A stretch of DNA of 64,000 nt from BOG-908 sp963751795 (GCA_963751795.1 CAVVVI010000003.1:186001-250000); one strand, 5' to 3'. Positions 1 to 8,573 are shown, counted from the stretch's first letter. Translations and numbers: made by a program. Notes: generated by a model from the sequence alone, not told the origin.

Positions 1-489
1 GGCTACGCAAGCACCGTCTTTGCGTTCACGCCCAAGACCGGCGCGCTGAAGACGGTCCACGAGTTCACCTTCCAGGAAGGTCTGAACCCTCTCGGCACGC
101 TCATCCAGTTCGGTGGGCTGTTGTATGGCACTGCCAGCGCCTATGGACCGGCGGCTAACGGCACGGTGTTCAGCGTAAATCCGATGACGGGCCAGCAGGC
201 CACCGTCCATGCCTTCAATGGCGCCGATGGCGCGCAGCCCTTGGCTGGTCTGACGTTGTTGAACGGCAGCGCGTTCGGCACAACCAGCACAGGCGGCCCG
301 CACGGGTCGGGCACGGTGTTCCACATCGATCTGGCGACCGGTAGGCTGACCACCTTGCATGCCTTCACCGGCGGCGCGGATGGCGGCAGCCCTGCGGCCC
401 GCCTCACCATCGTCAACGGCACGGTTTATGGAACGACGACGTTGGGCGGCGCCAACAACCGGGGAACGGTGTTCTCGATCCTTCGCTGA
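1..489 (+). CDS. C-terminal part of a Gloeo_Verruco-type repeat protein (5' end outside window)
   Basis: The reading frame is open from base 1 and ends at the TGA at 487-489, so only the C-terminal ~162 residues are visible. They consist of a repeating unit of about 40 residues with the pattern GTVF-(S/H)-x-(N/D)-x-x-TG-x-x-T-x-HAF-x-G-x-DG, then LT-x-x-NG-x-x-(Y/F)GTT. This is the pattern of the TIGR03803 (Gloeo_Verruco) repeat, found in secreted or surface beta-propeller-like proteins of unknown function. At least three copies are present in tandem. No catalytic motif is visible and the signal peptide, if any, lies outside the window. Confidence 0.7.
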   Translation, partial: GYASTVFAFTPKTGALKTVHEFTFQEGLNPLGTLIQFGGLLYGTASAYGPAANGTVFSVNPMTGQQATVHAFNGADGAQPLAGLTLLNGSAFGTTSTGGPHGSGTVFHIDLATGRLTTLHAFTGGADGGSPAARLTIVNGTVYGTTTLGGANNRGTVFSILR

Positions 490-517
490 GTCCGGCGCTC
501 GCTAGGCCTTGCCCCGC

Positions 518-916
518 CTAGCGCACGAAGCCGGCGTCGTGGGGGCGATCGCGGATGTCGGAGCCGGTGACGCCGTCTTCGGGGTCAGTGTCTTCCAGCG
601 TGTCGCCGGCAAACGCGCGGGCGCCGTGGTCGGCGAGGGCTTCCTGTTCCAGTTTGCCGGCGGTGCGGTCCACCACGTACACCTTCGGCACCTGGCGGCG
701 GGTGGCTTCGGTTTCGGCGGCGGTTACGGCCTGTTCGAGGCTCATCGGGTGGCCGTCGCGGGTGATGGCGGGCAGGCTGCCGCCATCGGCGCCGTAGACG
801 ACGATTTCGGTGACGACGGCGCCCGGGTCGTCTTCGCCCATGCGGCGCAGCACGAGGATGTGGTTGCCGTAATCGGGCACCGGGTCGTGCGGGGCCAGGC
901 GGATCGTTTCAGTCAT
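518..916 (-). CDS. Hypothetical protein, 132 aa
   Basis: I do not recognise the family. The ATG at 916 is preceded on the minus strand by a good Shine-Dalgarno (GAGGAGA, about 7 nt away), which decides the start against the much longer upstream-open frame. The product is acidic, soluble-looking and has no signal peptide or membrane segment. Its N-terminal half looks like a small alpha/beta domain (strands NHILVLRRM and EIVVYG). The C-terminal third is Asp/Glu-rich and probably disordered. It sits alone between the repeat protein and a carbonic anhydrase. Confidence 0.65.
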   Translation of the reverse strand: MTETIRLAPHDPVPDYGNHILVLRRMGEDDPGAVVTEIVVYGADGGSLPAITRDGHPMSLEQAVTAAETEATRRQVPKVYVVDRTAGKLEQEALADHGARAFAGDTLEDTDPEDGVTGSDIRDRPHDAGFVR

Positions 917-1035
917 CGTGGCTGTCTCCTCTGGGGCACGAACGAGCGTGCGGCGGGGCGGGTTGCCTGCCGGGCCTGCTTGCCCGGCGCAGGCGGGGGC
1001 TTCATCGGCGGGCGGAGGTGCGCTAGGCAGCCTGC

Positions 1036-1656
1036 ATGGACATGCTGATCGAGGGTTATCAACGCTTCCGCGGCCGCGGCTGGCCGGAGCGGCGGGCGAC
1101 GTTCGAGGCGCTGGCCGATCATGGCCAGCAGCCGCGTGTGCTGGTGGTGGCGTGCGTGGACAGCCGGGTGGACCCGGCGGTGATCTTCGACACCGCGCCG
1201 GGCGAGCTGCTGACGATCCGCAACGTGGCCAATCTGGTGCCGCCTTACGCGCCGGACTCGGCCTATCACGGCACCAGTGCGGCGCTGGAATTCGGCGTGC
1301 GGGTGCTGGAGATCCCGCATCTGGTGGTGCTGGGCCACGGGCAGTGCGGCGGCGTGCGGGCGCTGCTGGATGGCGCGCCCGAGCAGGCGCGGGACTTCGT
1401 GGCGCAATGGATGTCGATTGCCGAGCCGGCCCGGCAGGTGGCGATGGCGTGCACCGATGCCGATGCGCGCGGACAATGCTGCGAGCACGAGGTGGTGCGC
1501 GTGTCGCTGCGCAATCTGCGCAGCTTCCCGTGGATCGCCGAACGCGAGGCGGCGGGCGCGCTGCGGCTGCATGGCGCATGGTTCGCCATCCGCACCGGCG
1601 TGCTGAGCGTGATGCAGGCGGACGGCGCTTTTGCGGACGTGCACGGCGGCGCCTGA
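1036..1656 (+). CDS. Beta-class carbonic anhydrase
   Basis: Catalyses reversible hydration of CO2 to bicarbonate in the cytoplasm. The 206-residue product has the full beta-CA signature: CVDSRVDP with zinc ligand Cys40 and the Asp42/Arg44 dyad, then GHGQCGG with zinc ligands His101 and Cys104. The motif IRNVAN at about residues 61-66 is also typical. The length is normal for the family. The start at 1036 is the first ATG; a second ATG lies two codons later, and no strong ribosome site separates them. It is a single-gene unit, with the next gene on the opposite strand. Confidence 0.93.
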   Translation: MDMLIEGYQRFRGRGWPERRATFEALADHGQQPRVLVVACVDSRVDPAVIFDTAPGELLTIRNVANLVPPYAPDSAYHGTSAALEFGVRVLEIPHLVVLGHGQCGGVRALLDGAPEQARDFVAQWMSIAEPARQVAMACTDADARGQCCEHEVVRVSLRNLRSFPWIAEREAAGALRLHGAWFAIRTGVLSVMQADGAFADVHGGA

Positions 1657-1689
1657 CCGGGGCGGGGCGTTGGCCGCCTTGCGGGCCGG

Positions 1690-2484
1690 CTACTGTGCCG
1701 AGGGCAGGGCCGGCGGGGGCTGCAGGAAGCCGGGCGGGGGTGACATCTGCTGGGGTGGCGGCGGGGCTGCCGGATCCACGTAGCCGTCCTGATCGGGTGC
1801 CGGCGGCATTGGCGCTGGCGCTTCATCCTGCGGGGCGGCGGGCGGCAACGGGGGCGGGGCCGGCACCGGCGGTGGCGTGCCCGGCACGTCCAGCGGCTGG
1901 GCGGCCACCGGAGCGGGTGCGCTGCCCGGGGCGACGAGCCAGTCGGGCAACGTGCGGCGGACCTGGAATTCCAGCTCCACGTTCATCGCGTCCATCATCT
2001 GGCGGGTGATGGCGTAGAGGGCGGCCACCCCGGTATCGGAATCGGTGCCTGGCACGTATTGGCGCGAGACCTGGGCTTCGGCGAAGCCGCGGCGGGCGCC
2101 GCCATCGGCGGTGAGGTCCAAGTGGACGGCGAGGCGGCCGTCGAGCACGCCATTGGGCTCGCGCACGATACTGGCCTGGTCGATGACGAAGCTGGCCTGG
2201 CCCTGGGTGCCGGCGGCGAACAGGCGGTCGCGCGCCATCTGGGCCAGCACCTGGGCGGGGATAGCGGGCGAGCTGCTGGCGATATCCTGCGGCGCGACGG
2301 GCAGGCTGCGGTCGATCACGTCGATGCTGCCGACGGCCAGGCGCAGTTTCGGCAGGTAGGCGTATTGCAGGGGCGCGAAGGTCTGCATGACGGGCGGCGG
2401 CTCATCGGTGCAGCGCGCGAGCGTGGCCAGGGCGAGCAGGGCGAGTATGCGCAGGGGAGCACGCAGGTGCCGGCGGGGTGTCAT
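1690..2484 (-). CDS. Putative lipoprotein with proline-rich tail
   Basis: A 264-residue exported protein. The N-terminus has a positively charged stretch, a hydrophobic core (ILALLALATLA) and Cys25 in a weak lipobox (L-A-R-C, with an atypical Arg before the Cys). Residues ~40-180 form a conserved-looking domain (YLPKLRLAVGSIDV, then a predicted strand/helix region). The last ~75 residues are Pro/Ala-rich and probably span the periplasm. The start codon overlaps the stop of hslO in an ATGA, so the two genes are translationally coupled. I do not recognise a named family, and its function is unknown. Confidence 0.75.
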   Translation of the reverse strand: MTPRRHLRAPLRILALLALATLARCTDEPPPVMQTFAPLQYAYLPKLRLAVGSIDVIDRSLPVAPQDIASSSPAIPAQVLAQMARDRLFAAGTQGQASFVIDQASIVREPNGVLDGRLAVHLDLTADGGARRGFAEAQVSRQYVPGTDSDTGVAALYAITRQMMDAMNVELEFQVRRTLPDWLVAPGSAPAPVAAQPLDVPGTPPPVPAPPPLPPAAPQDEAPAPMPPAPDQDGYVDPAAPPPPQQMSPPPGFLQPPPALPSAQ

Positions 2485-3515
2485 CCGGCGTTCCGGCCGG
2501 TGGCATTGCGGCCGCCCTCGTCGTGGCCCGTCGCGTCGTGGCCCGCATCGTCGCGGCTCGTCATCGCCTGGCCCGTCACGTCCTGGCGCGGGAAGCGAAA
2601 ATCGTATTGGCAGAATTCGCAGGTCATGACGATGTCACCCTCCACGGCCATGTCGTCCAGGTCGGTTTCGGGGAAACTGGCGAGGATGCCCGCGAGTTTC
2701 GCGCGCGAGCAGCGGCAACCGTAGGCGAGCGCGCGGGGCAGGTCCACTTCGACGCCCTCGGCGCCGAACAGCCGCCAGACCAGGGTTTCGGGCGCGATGG
2801 CATCATCGAGCAGTTCGGCGTCGGTGAGCGTGGCGGCCAGCGTGGTGGCGGTGCGCCAGGCTTCGTCCTGGGCCGCGGCGTCCAGCGTCGGGTCGATGCC
2901 GCCCTCGCCGGCCACGCGTTCGAGGATGAGGGCGGCGGCGCGCCAGCCCTCGCGCGTGGGGCCGGCGGCGAGGTGCACGTCGTATTGCAGCTGCTCGCTG
3001 GTGCGGAAATAGTGCAGTGCCATTTCCGATAGAGTTTCGCCTTCGATCGAGACGATGCCCTGGTAGCGCTCGGTATCGGCGCCCTGGTCCACGGTGAAGG
3101 ACAGGTAGCCGTTGCCCAGCAGCTGGGCGGCGGTGGGCGCGGTGCCGGCGGCGTCCAGCGCGGCCAGCCGGTCGGCATCGGCGCGGGCGTAGCCGCGCAG
3201 CGCGCCCTCCTGCGTGCAGTCGGCCAGCAGCATGGGCACCGGGCCGTCGCCCTTGGCCTGCAGCTGGAAGCTGCCGCGATATTTCAGCGCGCTGGACAGC
3301 CCGGCGGTCAGCGCCAGCGCCTCGCCGGCCAGCCGGGTGACGGCGGGCGTGGTGTGATGGCGGCTGAGCAAAGCGTCGGCCAGCGCACCCAGGCGCACCA
3401 GGCGACCGCGGACGGGGCGGCTGGGCAGATGGAACGGGGTGATACCGCTGGTGACGACGATGTCGGGCACGTCGGGGCGGTTGGTGTCGAGGAAGTCGGG
3501 TGTGGTGGCGCTCAT
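2481..3515 (-). CDS. hslO: Hsp33 redox-regulated chaperone
   Basis: Cytoplasmic holdase activated by oxidation of its zinc-bound cysteines. The product has the Hsp33 core (residues ~20-260, with the conserved region ending GYARAD) and the C-terminal redox switch: CRC at 267-269 and CEFC at 299-302, the four zinc ligands. After the zinc domain there is an extra tail of about 38 residues that is low in complexity, with repeats of the type GHDATGHDEGGRNATGRN, so the protein is longer (344 aa) than the usual ~290-330. It is the first gene of a two-gene unit with the lipoprotein downstream (4-nt overlap). Confidence 0.93.
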   Translation of the reverse strand: MSATTPDFLDTNRPDVPDIVVTSGITPFHLPSRPVRGRLVRLGALADALLSRHHTTPAVTRLAGEALALTAGLSSALKYRGSFQLQAKGDGPVPMLLADCTQEGALRGYARADADRLAALDAAGTAPTAAQLLGNGYLSFTVDQGADTERYQGIVSIEGETLSEMALHYFRTSEQLQYDVHLAAGPTREGWRAAALILERVAGEGGIDPTLDAAAQDEAWRTATTLAATLTDAELLDDAIAPETLVWRLFGAEGVEVDLPRALAYGCRCSRAKLAGILASFPETDLDDMAVEGDIVMTCEFCQYDFRFPRQDVTGQAMTSRDDAGHDATGHDEGGRNATGRNAG

Positions 3516-3557
3516 CGGGCGCAGATGGGGTGGCCGGGGCGCGGGTGGAAGGCTGGC

Positions 3558-3785
3558 TCAGGGCACGAACTCGGTGCGCCAGTCGAGGTCGCTGGACACA
3601 TCGTCGCCCCGCACCAGGAAGTCGATGGCTGCCCGGCAGGCGCTGGCCGGTGCCTTGGCACCCGCGCCGATGCAGTTGGCCAGCACCCAGCGGCGGCAGA
3701 GCAGGATGCGGTGCGCATGGTGCGTCGGGTCGTCGTATGTGCCGCGCACGCGGAGGTTGACGAACTGGTTCTGCTCTGTCGCCAC
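3558..3785 (-). CDS. C-terminal part of OmpA-like protein (separated by an in-frame UGA)
   Basis: This 75-residue frame has strongly GC-biased third positions and is in the same reading frame as the OmpA-like gene immediately upstream, separated from it only by a TGA at 3815-3813 and nine sense codons. The joined peptide runs ..VTLAGD-(UGA)-QSLRPTAGGV-ATEQNQFVNLRV.., which fits the end of an OmpA-C domain (GD-x-RP-x-A...-x-QN-x-x-V). A GTG at 3785 could start it independently, but I see no ribosome site there. It is probably the continuation of the upstream gene, either lost through a nonsense mutation or reached by readthrough. The last ~50 residues extend beyond the OmpA fold and hold three Cys. 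Confidence 0.5.
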   Translation of the reverse strand: MATEQNQFVNLRVRGTYDDPTHHAHRILLCRRWVLANCIGAGAKAPASACRAAIDFLVRGDDVSSDLDWRTEFVP

Positions 3786-3812
3786 GCCGCCCGCCGTGGG
3801 CCGGAGCGACTG

Positions 3813-4205
3813 TCAGTCGCCGGCCAGCGTCACTTCAGGTGTCTCGCGCACGCCTGCTCCGTGGAGGTAGCGCGTGACGGCAGCGGCACGCCGCAAGGAC
3901 AGCGGCAGCATCTCCGCGCCCCCCACATACGGCTCCAGCACGATGCCGGTCGCGTGCGACGTGATCGCCCGCCGCGCGAAACCGTCCAGCACCGCCCGGG
4001 CCTGATCCGACAGCGACGCTTGATTGTTGCCGAAAAACACCATGGTCGGCCAGGAGAATGGCCCGCTGTCCAGCGTCTGGTTGATCGGCTGGCAGGCGGA
4101 CGCATCGGCTGCCCGGTCCTGCGCGAACCCACGCGTTGGCGCTGAAAGACACGCCGCGGCACAGCAGACGGCCAGCACCCAACGGCGATGCCCCATGTCA
4201 GTCAT
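3813..4205 (-). CDS. OmpA-like periplasmic/outer-membrane protein, N-terminal part
   Basis: A 130-residue frame with a signal peptide (hydrophobic stretch WVLAVCCAAACLSA, likely cleavage after GFA) and most of an OmpA-C peptidoglycan-binding fold: FFGNNQASLSDQARAVLDGFA, then PLSLRRAAAVTRYLHGAGV. The fold is cut short by TGA at 3815-3813, exactly before its last strand, which continues in frame downstream (3785-3558). The start is ATG 4205 or ATG 4196; the latter lies just after the upstream Uma2 stop. The genome encodes selenocysteine insertion (selABCD at 14-18.6 kb), so recoding must be considered, but a nonsense mutation or sequence error is simpler. Confidence 0.65.
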   Translation of the reverse strand: MTDMGHRRWVLAVCCAAACLSAPTRGFAQDRAADASACQPINQTLDSGPFSWPTMVFFGNNQASLSDQARAVLDGFARRAITSHATGIVLEPYVGGAEMLPLSLRRAAAVTRYLHGAGVRETPEVTLAGD

Positions 4206-4746
4206 CGAACAGCCCAGCCAGCGTCATGCCCGGCGGATCGAGCGTGATCGGCCCCTCGCGCACGATCCGCGTCAGGATGCTGCCATCCGGTTGCCGACTG
4301 TGGTGGATCACCGTCCGATCCCTGGTGCGCACGATCAGGTAGTGTCGTACGCTGGCGAGCCGGAAGTAGTCGGCGAGCTTCAGGCCGGAATCGAGCGAAG
4401 CCGAGCTAGGCGAGACGACTTCGACGACGACGACAGGATCGCTGAAGATCACGTCCTCGCCGTCCAGGGGCGGCCCGCAGCGCAATGACGCGTCGGGTTC
4501 ATAGACCGTGCTGTCGTCGATCCTGACAGCCATGCCGTCCGGAAAGACCTCGCAGGGCAACCGCCTCGCGCGGATTTCGGCCGCCATCAGTTCGGCCACA
4601 CGCAGCTTTGTCCGCGCATGCGCCGCCCGCTCGGACGCCATGCGCACCACCTCGCCGCCCACCAGCTCGTAGCGGCAATCGGGCTGGCGCATTGCCCAGG
4701 CCACGAAAGCCTCGGCGGTCATCGGGCTCTGTGCCGGGTCGCTCAT
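4198..4746 (-). CDS. Uma2 family (DUF820) PD-(D/E)XK nuclease-like protein
   Basis: A 182-residue protein of the Uma2/DUF820 family, which has a restriction-endonuclease-like fold and unknown cellular role. Family features seen are YELVGGEVV near residue 26, the Asp in EPDASLRC, and VVVVEVVSPSS (the E-x-V catalytic strand). All the acidic core positions look intact. The gene overlaps or abuts the OmpA-like gene downstream (ATG/TGA overlap at 4196-4205), so the two may be cotranscribed. These proteins are common orphans in GC-rich bacteria; no antitoxin or methylase partner is adjacent. Confidence 0.88.
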   Translation of the reverse strand: MSDPAQSPMTAEAFVAWAMRQPDCRYELVGGEVVRMASERAAHARTKLRVAELMAAEIRARRLPCEVFPDGMAVRIDDSTVYEPDASLRCGPPLDGEDVIFSDPVVVVEVVSPSSASLDSGLKLADYFRLASVRHYLIVRTRDRTVIHHSRQPDGSILTRIVREGPITLDPPGMTLAGLFDD

Positions 4747-4838
4747 GGTGCCAGCCTACCACGCCCTGCAGCCGCCCGGCGTAAAACCCGCGCGCAAGCC
4801 GCCCCGTTGGCACGCCATACCAGCAGCGGGAGCAGCCT

Positions 4839-5660
4839 ATGCCTTTCTTCGACGCCAAAGATGGCACATCCATCCACTACAACGATTGGGGCAGCGGCCC
4901 GCCGGTGGTGCTGGTGCATGGCTGGCCGCTGGATGCCGATATGTGGGAGTACCAGTCGGTGTTTCTCGCCAGCAGCGGCTACCGGGTGATCACCTATGAC
5001 CGGCGCGGCTTCGGCCGCTCGGGCCAGCCCTGGGGCGGCTATGATTACGATACGCTGGCGGGCGACCTGGCGACGCTGATGGACCGGCTGGACCTGCGGG
5101 GCGCCACGCTGGTGGGCTTTTCCATGGGCGGGGGCGAGGTGGCCCGCTACGTGGGCACGCATGGCACCGCGCGGGTGGCGCGTGTGGCGCTGGTGGCGGC
5201 GGTGACGCCGTATCTGCTGCAGGGGCCGGGCAACGAGGACGGCGTGCCCCGCAGCGTGTTCGACCAGATGATCGCCGGGTTGCAGGCCGACCGGCCGGGC
5301 TTTCTGGCGACGTTCGGGAAAGTGTTCTACGGGGCCGGGTTGCTGAATTTCTCGCTGAGCAGCGAGTTCCTGCAATGGTCGCTGCAGATGGCGCTGCGCG
5401 CCTCGCCGAAGGCCACGCTGGATTGCGTGCGGGCGTTCTCCGAGACCGATTTCCGGGCCGATCTGGCGAAGATGAGCGTGCCGACGCTGATCGTGCATGG
5501 CGATGCGGATGCCACGGTGCCGCTGGCGGCTTCGGCGGCCAAGACGGCCAAGCTGGTGCCGCATGCGCGGCTGGAGGTGTATGGCGGCGCGCCGCATGGG
5601 CTGATGTATACGCAGCGGGATCGGCTCAACATGGATTTGGTGGACTTTTTGAAGGGCTAG
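4839..5660 (+). CDS. Alpha/beta hydrolase (non-heme chloroperoxidase/esterase-like)
   Basis: A 273-residue cytoplasmic hydrolase. The oxyanion motif VHGWPLD is at ~26-32, the nucleophile elbow GFSMGG puts Ser95 in the catalytic position, and the acid and base lie in HGDAD and APHG near the C-terminus. The motif YDRRGFGRS is typical of the cofactor-free haloperoxidase/arylesterase branch. A GGGAG ribosome site precedes the ATG. The substrate cannot be told from sequence. The stop lies right at the edge of an AT-rich paired hairpin repeat that separates it from the convergent ABC transporter gene. Confidence 0.9.
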   Translation: MPFFDAKDGTSIHYNDWGSGPPVVLVHGWPLDADMWEYQSVFLASSGYRVITYDRRGFGRSGQPWGGYDYDTLAGDLATLMDRLDLRGATLVGFSMGGGEVARYVGTHGTARVARVALVAAVTPYLLQGPGNEDGVPRSVFDQMIAGLQADRPGFLATFGKVFYGAGLLNFSLSSEFLQWSLQMALRASPKATLDCVRAFSETDFRADLAKMSVPTLIVHGDADATVPLAASAAKTAKLVPHARLEVYGGAPHGLMYTQRDRLNMDLVDFLKG

Positions 5661-5821
5661 GCAAGCAGTCCTTTTTTGCAAAAAAGGACCAAAAAACTTT
5701 TGCTCCGGTCGCTGCGGCTGTTGCTCGCCTCGCGACTGACGACGCGCGACAATCCACCTTGGGCGCGACAGCCAAAGCAAAAGTTTTTTGCTTCTTTTTT
5801 GCAAAAAAGAAGACCTTGCCT
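5661..5821. repeat. AT-rich paired-hairpin repeat, copy 1
   Basis: Two inverted arms of about 45 bp enclose ~70 bp. The left arm holds hairpin GTCC-T6-GC-A6-GGAC (5668-5689) followed by CAAAAAACTTTTGCT. The right arm holds the mirror AGCAAAAGTTTTTTG followed by hairpin CTTC-T6-GC-A6-GAAG (5791-5812). The outer ends GCAAG.. and ..CTTGC also pair. It lies between two convergent genes and could act as a bidirectional terminator. The same architecture recurs at six other places in this window. Confidence 0.85.
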
Positions 5822-5828
5822 TCGCCTG

Positions 5829-7583
5829 TTACTTCGCCTCGGCCAGCTGTGTGTGGACCAGGGCAGCGAAGCGGCCGCGCTGGGCGAGCAGGCCCTCGAA
5901 CATGCCGCGCTCCTCAATGCGGCCGGCGTCGAACACCAGGATCTCGTCGGCATCGCGCACGGTGGAGAGGCGGTGGGCGATGACGAAGGTGGTGCGGCCC
6001 TTCATCAGGTTGGCCATGGCGCGCGACACGCGGGCTTCGGTGGCGGCGTCCAGCGCCGAGGTGGCTTCGTCGAGGATCAGGATCGGCGCGTCTTTCAGCA
6101 AGGCGCGCGCGATGGCCAGGCGCTGGCGCTGGCCGCCCGAGAGCGTGGTGCCGCGCTCGCCCACCAGCGTGTCGTAGCCCTGCGGCTGGCGGATGATGAA
6201 ATCATGCGCTTCGGCCAGGCGGCAGGCGTGTTCCACCTGCGCGTCGGTGGCATCCGGCCGGCCGACCAGCAGGTTGTCGCGGATCGAGCGGTTGAACAGC
6301 AGGCTTTCCTGGAACACCACGCCGATATTGGCGCGCAGGCTGTCGAGCGTCACGTCGCGCAGATCCTGGCCGTCGATCAGGATGCCGCCTGCTTTCGGAT
6401 CCCACAGGCGCTGCAGCATGTGCATGGCGGTGGATTTGCCGGCGCCGGTGGAGCCGACCAGGGCGGTGACGGTGCCGGGGCTGGCCACGAAGCTGACATC
6501 CGAGAGGATGGCCGGGCCGCCGGGATAGGCGAAGCCGACCTGCTCGAAGGCCACTTCGCCGTGCGTGACCTCGAGCTCACGCGCGTCGGCGGCTTCCGGC
6601 ACGCTGCTTTGGGTGTCGAGCAGGGTGAAGTAGTCGGCGATGCCCGGGGCGCGCATGAACAGGGCGCTGGCGAAGTTCACGGCGGCTTCGAGACGGCCGA
6701 TCAGCAGGGTGGAGAAGCCCATGAAGCTGACGATGTCCGACACCGAGGCGCGGCCGTGGATGTGCAGCAGGGCGCCGGCGACCACGATGGTGATGACGGC
6801 GAGCGTGGAGGAGGCGCGCGTCAGCACCGTGACCAGCGCCCACCAGTTGAGCACCGGGAACTGGTGGCGGATCACGTTTTCCACGATGCCGGCGAAGGCC
6901 TGCGCCTCGGCCTGCAGGCGGCCGAAGGATTGCACGGCGACGACGTTGGACAGCGCATCCTGCGCGCGGCCGGCCAGCGCCGAGTGGGCGGCTTCGGCCT
7001 GGCGCTGGCCGGCCTGGGTGCGGCGGATGACCAGCAGGGTGACGGTGGCGAACACCGCGACCAGGGCGACCAGCACCAGCGACAGGCGCCAGTTCAGCAG
7101 GGCGCTGAGCGGCAGCAGCACCAGGACGGCCACGTAGGTGGCGAGGTTTTCCTTGAAGAACGTCAGGCTGAGCGCGAACAGCGAGTCCGAGCCCGAGACC
7201 ATCGTCTTCATCACGCTGCCGGACTGCACGCCGGCGTGGAAGGAGGCGGGCAGCGCCAGCACGCGGTCGAAGCAGCGGCTGATGGCGCCGAGGCGGGTGC
7301 GGTGGGCGAGGCGTTCGGCACCCATGGCGACGGCGATGTTCACGCCGATGCCGCAGGCGCCGATGAGCACCCAGGCGCCGACCAGGTGGCCGCCCTGGGC
7401 GAACAGCTCGGCATGGGTGAGCGTGTCGGTACGGGCGAGCAGGCCGATGACGTGGCCGAACAGCAGCGGATCGAGGAACTGCAGGGCGGCGACGCCGAGG
7501 TTGCCGAGGACCAGCAGCGCCATGGTGCCGCGGCGCTGTGCGAGCAGCCCGAGGACGCGGCCGTAGACTTTTGCGATGGACAT
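5829..7583 (-). CDS. ndvA: ABC exporter, NdvA/ChvA-like (cyclic beta-1,2-glucan export)
   Basis: A 584-residue half-transporter with fused membrane and ATPase domains. Six membrane segments occupy residues ~1-320. The nucleotide-binding domain follows, with Walker A GSTGAGKST, signature LSGGQRQRLAIARALL, Walker B LILDEATSALD and switch His in IAHRLST. The opening (KVYGRVLGLL, QFLDPLLFGHVI) resembles the NdvA/ChvA family, which exports cyclic beta-1,2-glucan as a homodimer. No glucan synthase gene is adjacent, so the substrate is inferred from family resemblance only. There is no clear ribosome site before the ATG. Confidence 0.85.
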   Translation of the reverse strand: MSIAKVYGRVLGLLAQRRGTMALLVLGNLGVAALQFLDPLLFGHVIGLLARTDTLTHAELFAQGGHLVGAWVLIGACGIGVNIAVAMGAERLAHRTRLGAISRCFDRVLALPASFHAGVQSGSVMKTMVSGSDSLFALSLTFFKENLATYVAVLVLLPLSALLNWRLSLVLVALVAVFATVTLLVIRRTQAGQRQAEAAHSALAGRAQDALSNVVAVQSFGRLQAEAQAFAGIVENVIRHQFPVLNWWALVTVLTRASSTLAVITIVVAGALLHIHGRASVSDIVSFMGFSTLLIGRLEAAVNFASALFMRAPGIADYFTLLDTQSSVPEAADARELEVTHGEVAFEQVGFAYPGGPAILSDVSFVASPGTVTALVGSTGAGKSTAMHMLQRLWDPKAGGILIDGQDLRDVTLDSLRANIGVVFQESLLFNRSIRDNLLVGRPDATDAQVEHACRLAEAHDFIIRQPQGYDTLVGERGTTLSGGQRQRLAIARALLKDAPILILDEATSALDAATEARVSRAMANLMKGRTTFVIAHRLSTVRDADEILVFDAGRIEERGMFEGLLAQRGRFAALVHTQLAEAK

Positions 7584-7712
7584 GCGGTGAGCACTTTCGG
7601 CCAGAGCGCCGGGACACCTCGCCCGGCACTAGCTGGGTAGCGCCGCAACACGGCAGAAAAGCGGCGAACGGGTCGCGGCTTCATGGCAGCACGGAAAAAT
7701 GAGGGCGCGGCT

Positions 7713-8573
7713 TCAGCAGGCGGTGGCGGCGAAGCGGGTGGGGGGATCGACAAAGGCGGCCTGGGCGGCGACCAGGCACAGCTCGCGCGCGCCGGCCAGC
7801 AGGGTGGCGGCCAGCACGGCGTGCACGGCGCTGGCGGCCTGCGCCATGGCGGCTGCCGCCTGGCCGGTGCGCAGGATGTGGAACAGGAAGAGGGCGGCGA
7901 TCATGTCGCCGGCGCCGTTGGCCGCGATATCGAGCAACGGGGTGCGCAGGGCGTGGCGGCCGTCCGGCCCGGCGCAGAGCAGGTCGAGTGCGTCGGGCGG
8001 CGTCTGTTCGGTGCGCAGGCTGGTGACGAGCACGATGCGCGGCCCGGCCGGGCGCATGCGGGCCTGCAGTGTGGCCACGGCGTGCTGCACGCCGGCCAGC
8101 GTGGTGCAATCCTGGCCGGTGAGGCAGGCCAGCTCGAACTGGTTGGGCGTGAGGATGTCGGCCTGCGGCACCGCCTGGTCGCGGAAGAAGGCATCGATGC
8201 CGGCGCGCACATAGATGCCGGGGCCGTCATCGCCGATGACCGGGTCGCAGCACCACAAAGCGGCGGGGTTGTGCGCGCGCAGGCGGGCGGCGGCGTGCAG
8301 GATGGCGGCCCCGGTGCCGGGGTCGCCCAGGTAGCCGGTGAGCAGGCCGTTACAGCCCGGCAGCACGCCGCGGGCTTCGATGCCGTCGATCAGGGCGGCG
8401 ATGGTGGCGGGTGGGGTGACGGTGCCGGCGTGGCTGCCGTAGCGCGGGTGGTTGGAGAACTGCACGGTGTCGATCGGCCAGACTTCGGCGCCGAGGCGTT
8501 GGAGCGGGAAGACGGCGCTGCTGTTGCCGACATGGCCGTAGGCGACGTGGGATTGGATGGAGAGGATGTTCAT
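7713..8573 (-). CDS. pdxY: Pyridoxal kinase
   Basis: Phosphorylates pyridoxal in the vitamin B6 salvage pathway. The 286-residue protein starts with the hallmark ILSIQSHVAYGHVGNS of PdxY/PdxK enzymes, has the pyridoxal-site region DTVQFSNHP, and ends the ribokinase fold with NGAGDMIAALF, in which the Asp is the catalytic base. The anion-hole Thr usual in GTGD is replaced by Asn (NGAGD), a common variant in this family. Length is normal. It is followed on the same strand by the ABC exporter after a 129-bp gap and may be independently transcribed. Confidence 0.92.
   Translation of the reverse strand: MNILSIQSHVAYGHVGNSSAVFPLQRLGAEVWPIDTVQFSNHPRYGSHAGTVTPPATIAALIDGIEARGVLPGCNGLLTGYLGDPGTGAAILHAAARLRAHNPAALWCCDPVIGDDGPGIYVRAGIDAFFRDQAVPQADILTPNQFELACLTGQDCTTLAGVQHAVATLQARMRPAGPRIVLVTSLRTEQTPPDALDLLCAGPDGRHALRTPLLDIAANGAGDMIAALFLFHILRTGQAAAAMAQAASAVHAVLAATLLAGARELCLVAAQAAFVDPPTRFAATAC

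Noticed and set aside
5676..7640. 654-aa open frame opposite the ABC exporter gene
   Set aside because: Low-complexity shadow product with no ribosome site; the exporter has all ABC motifs.
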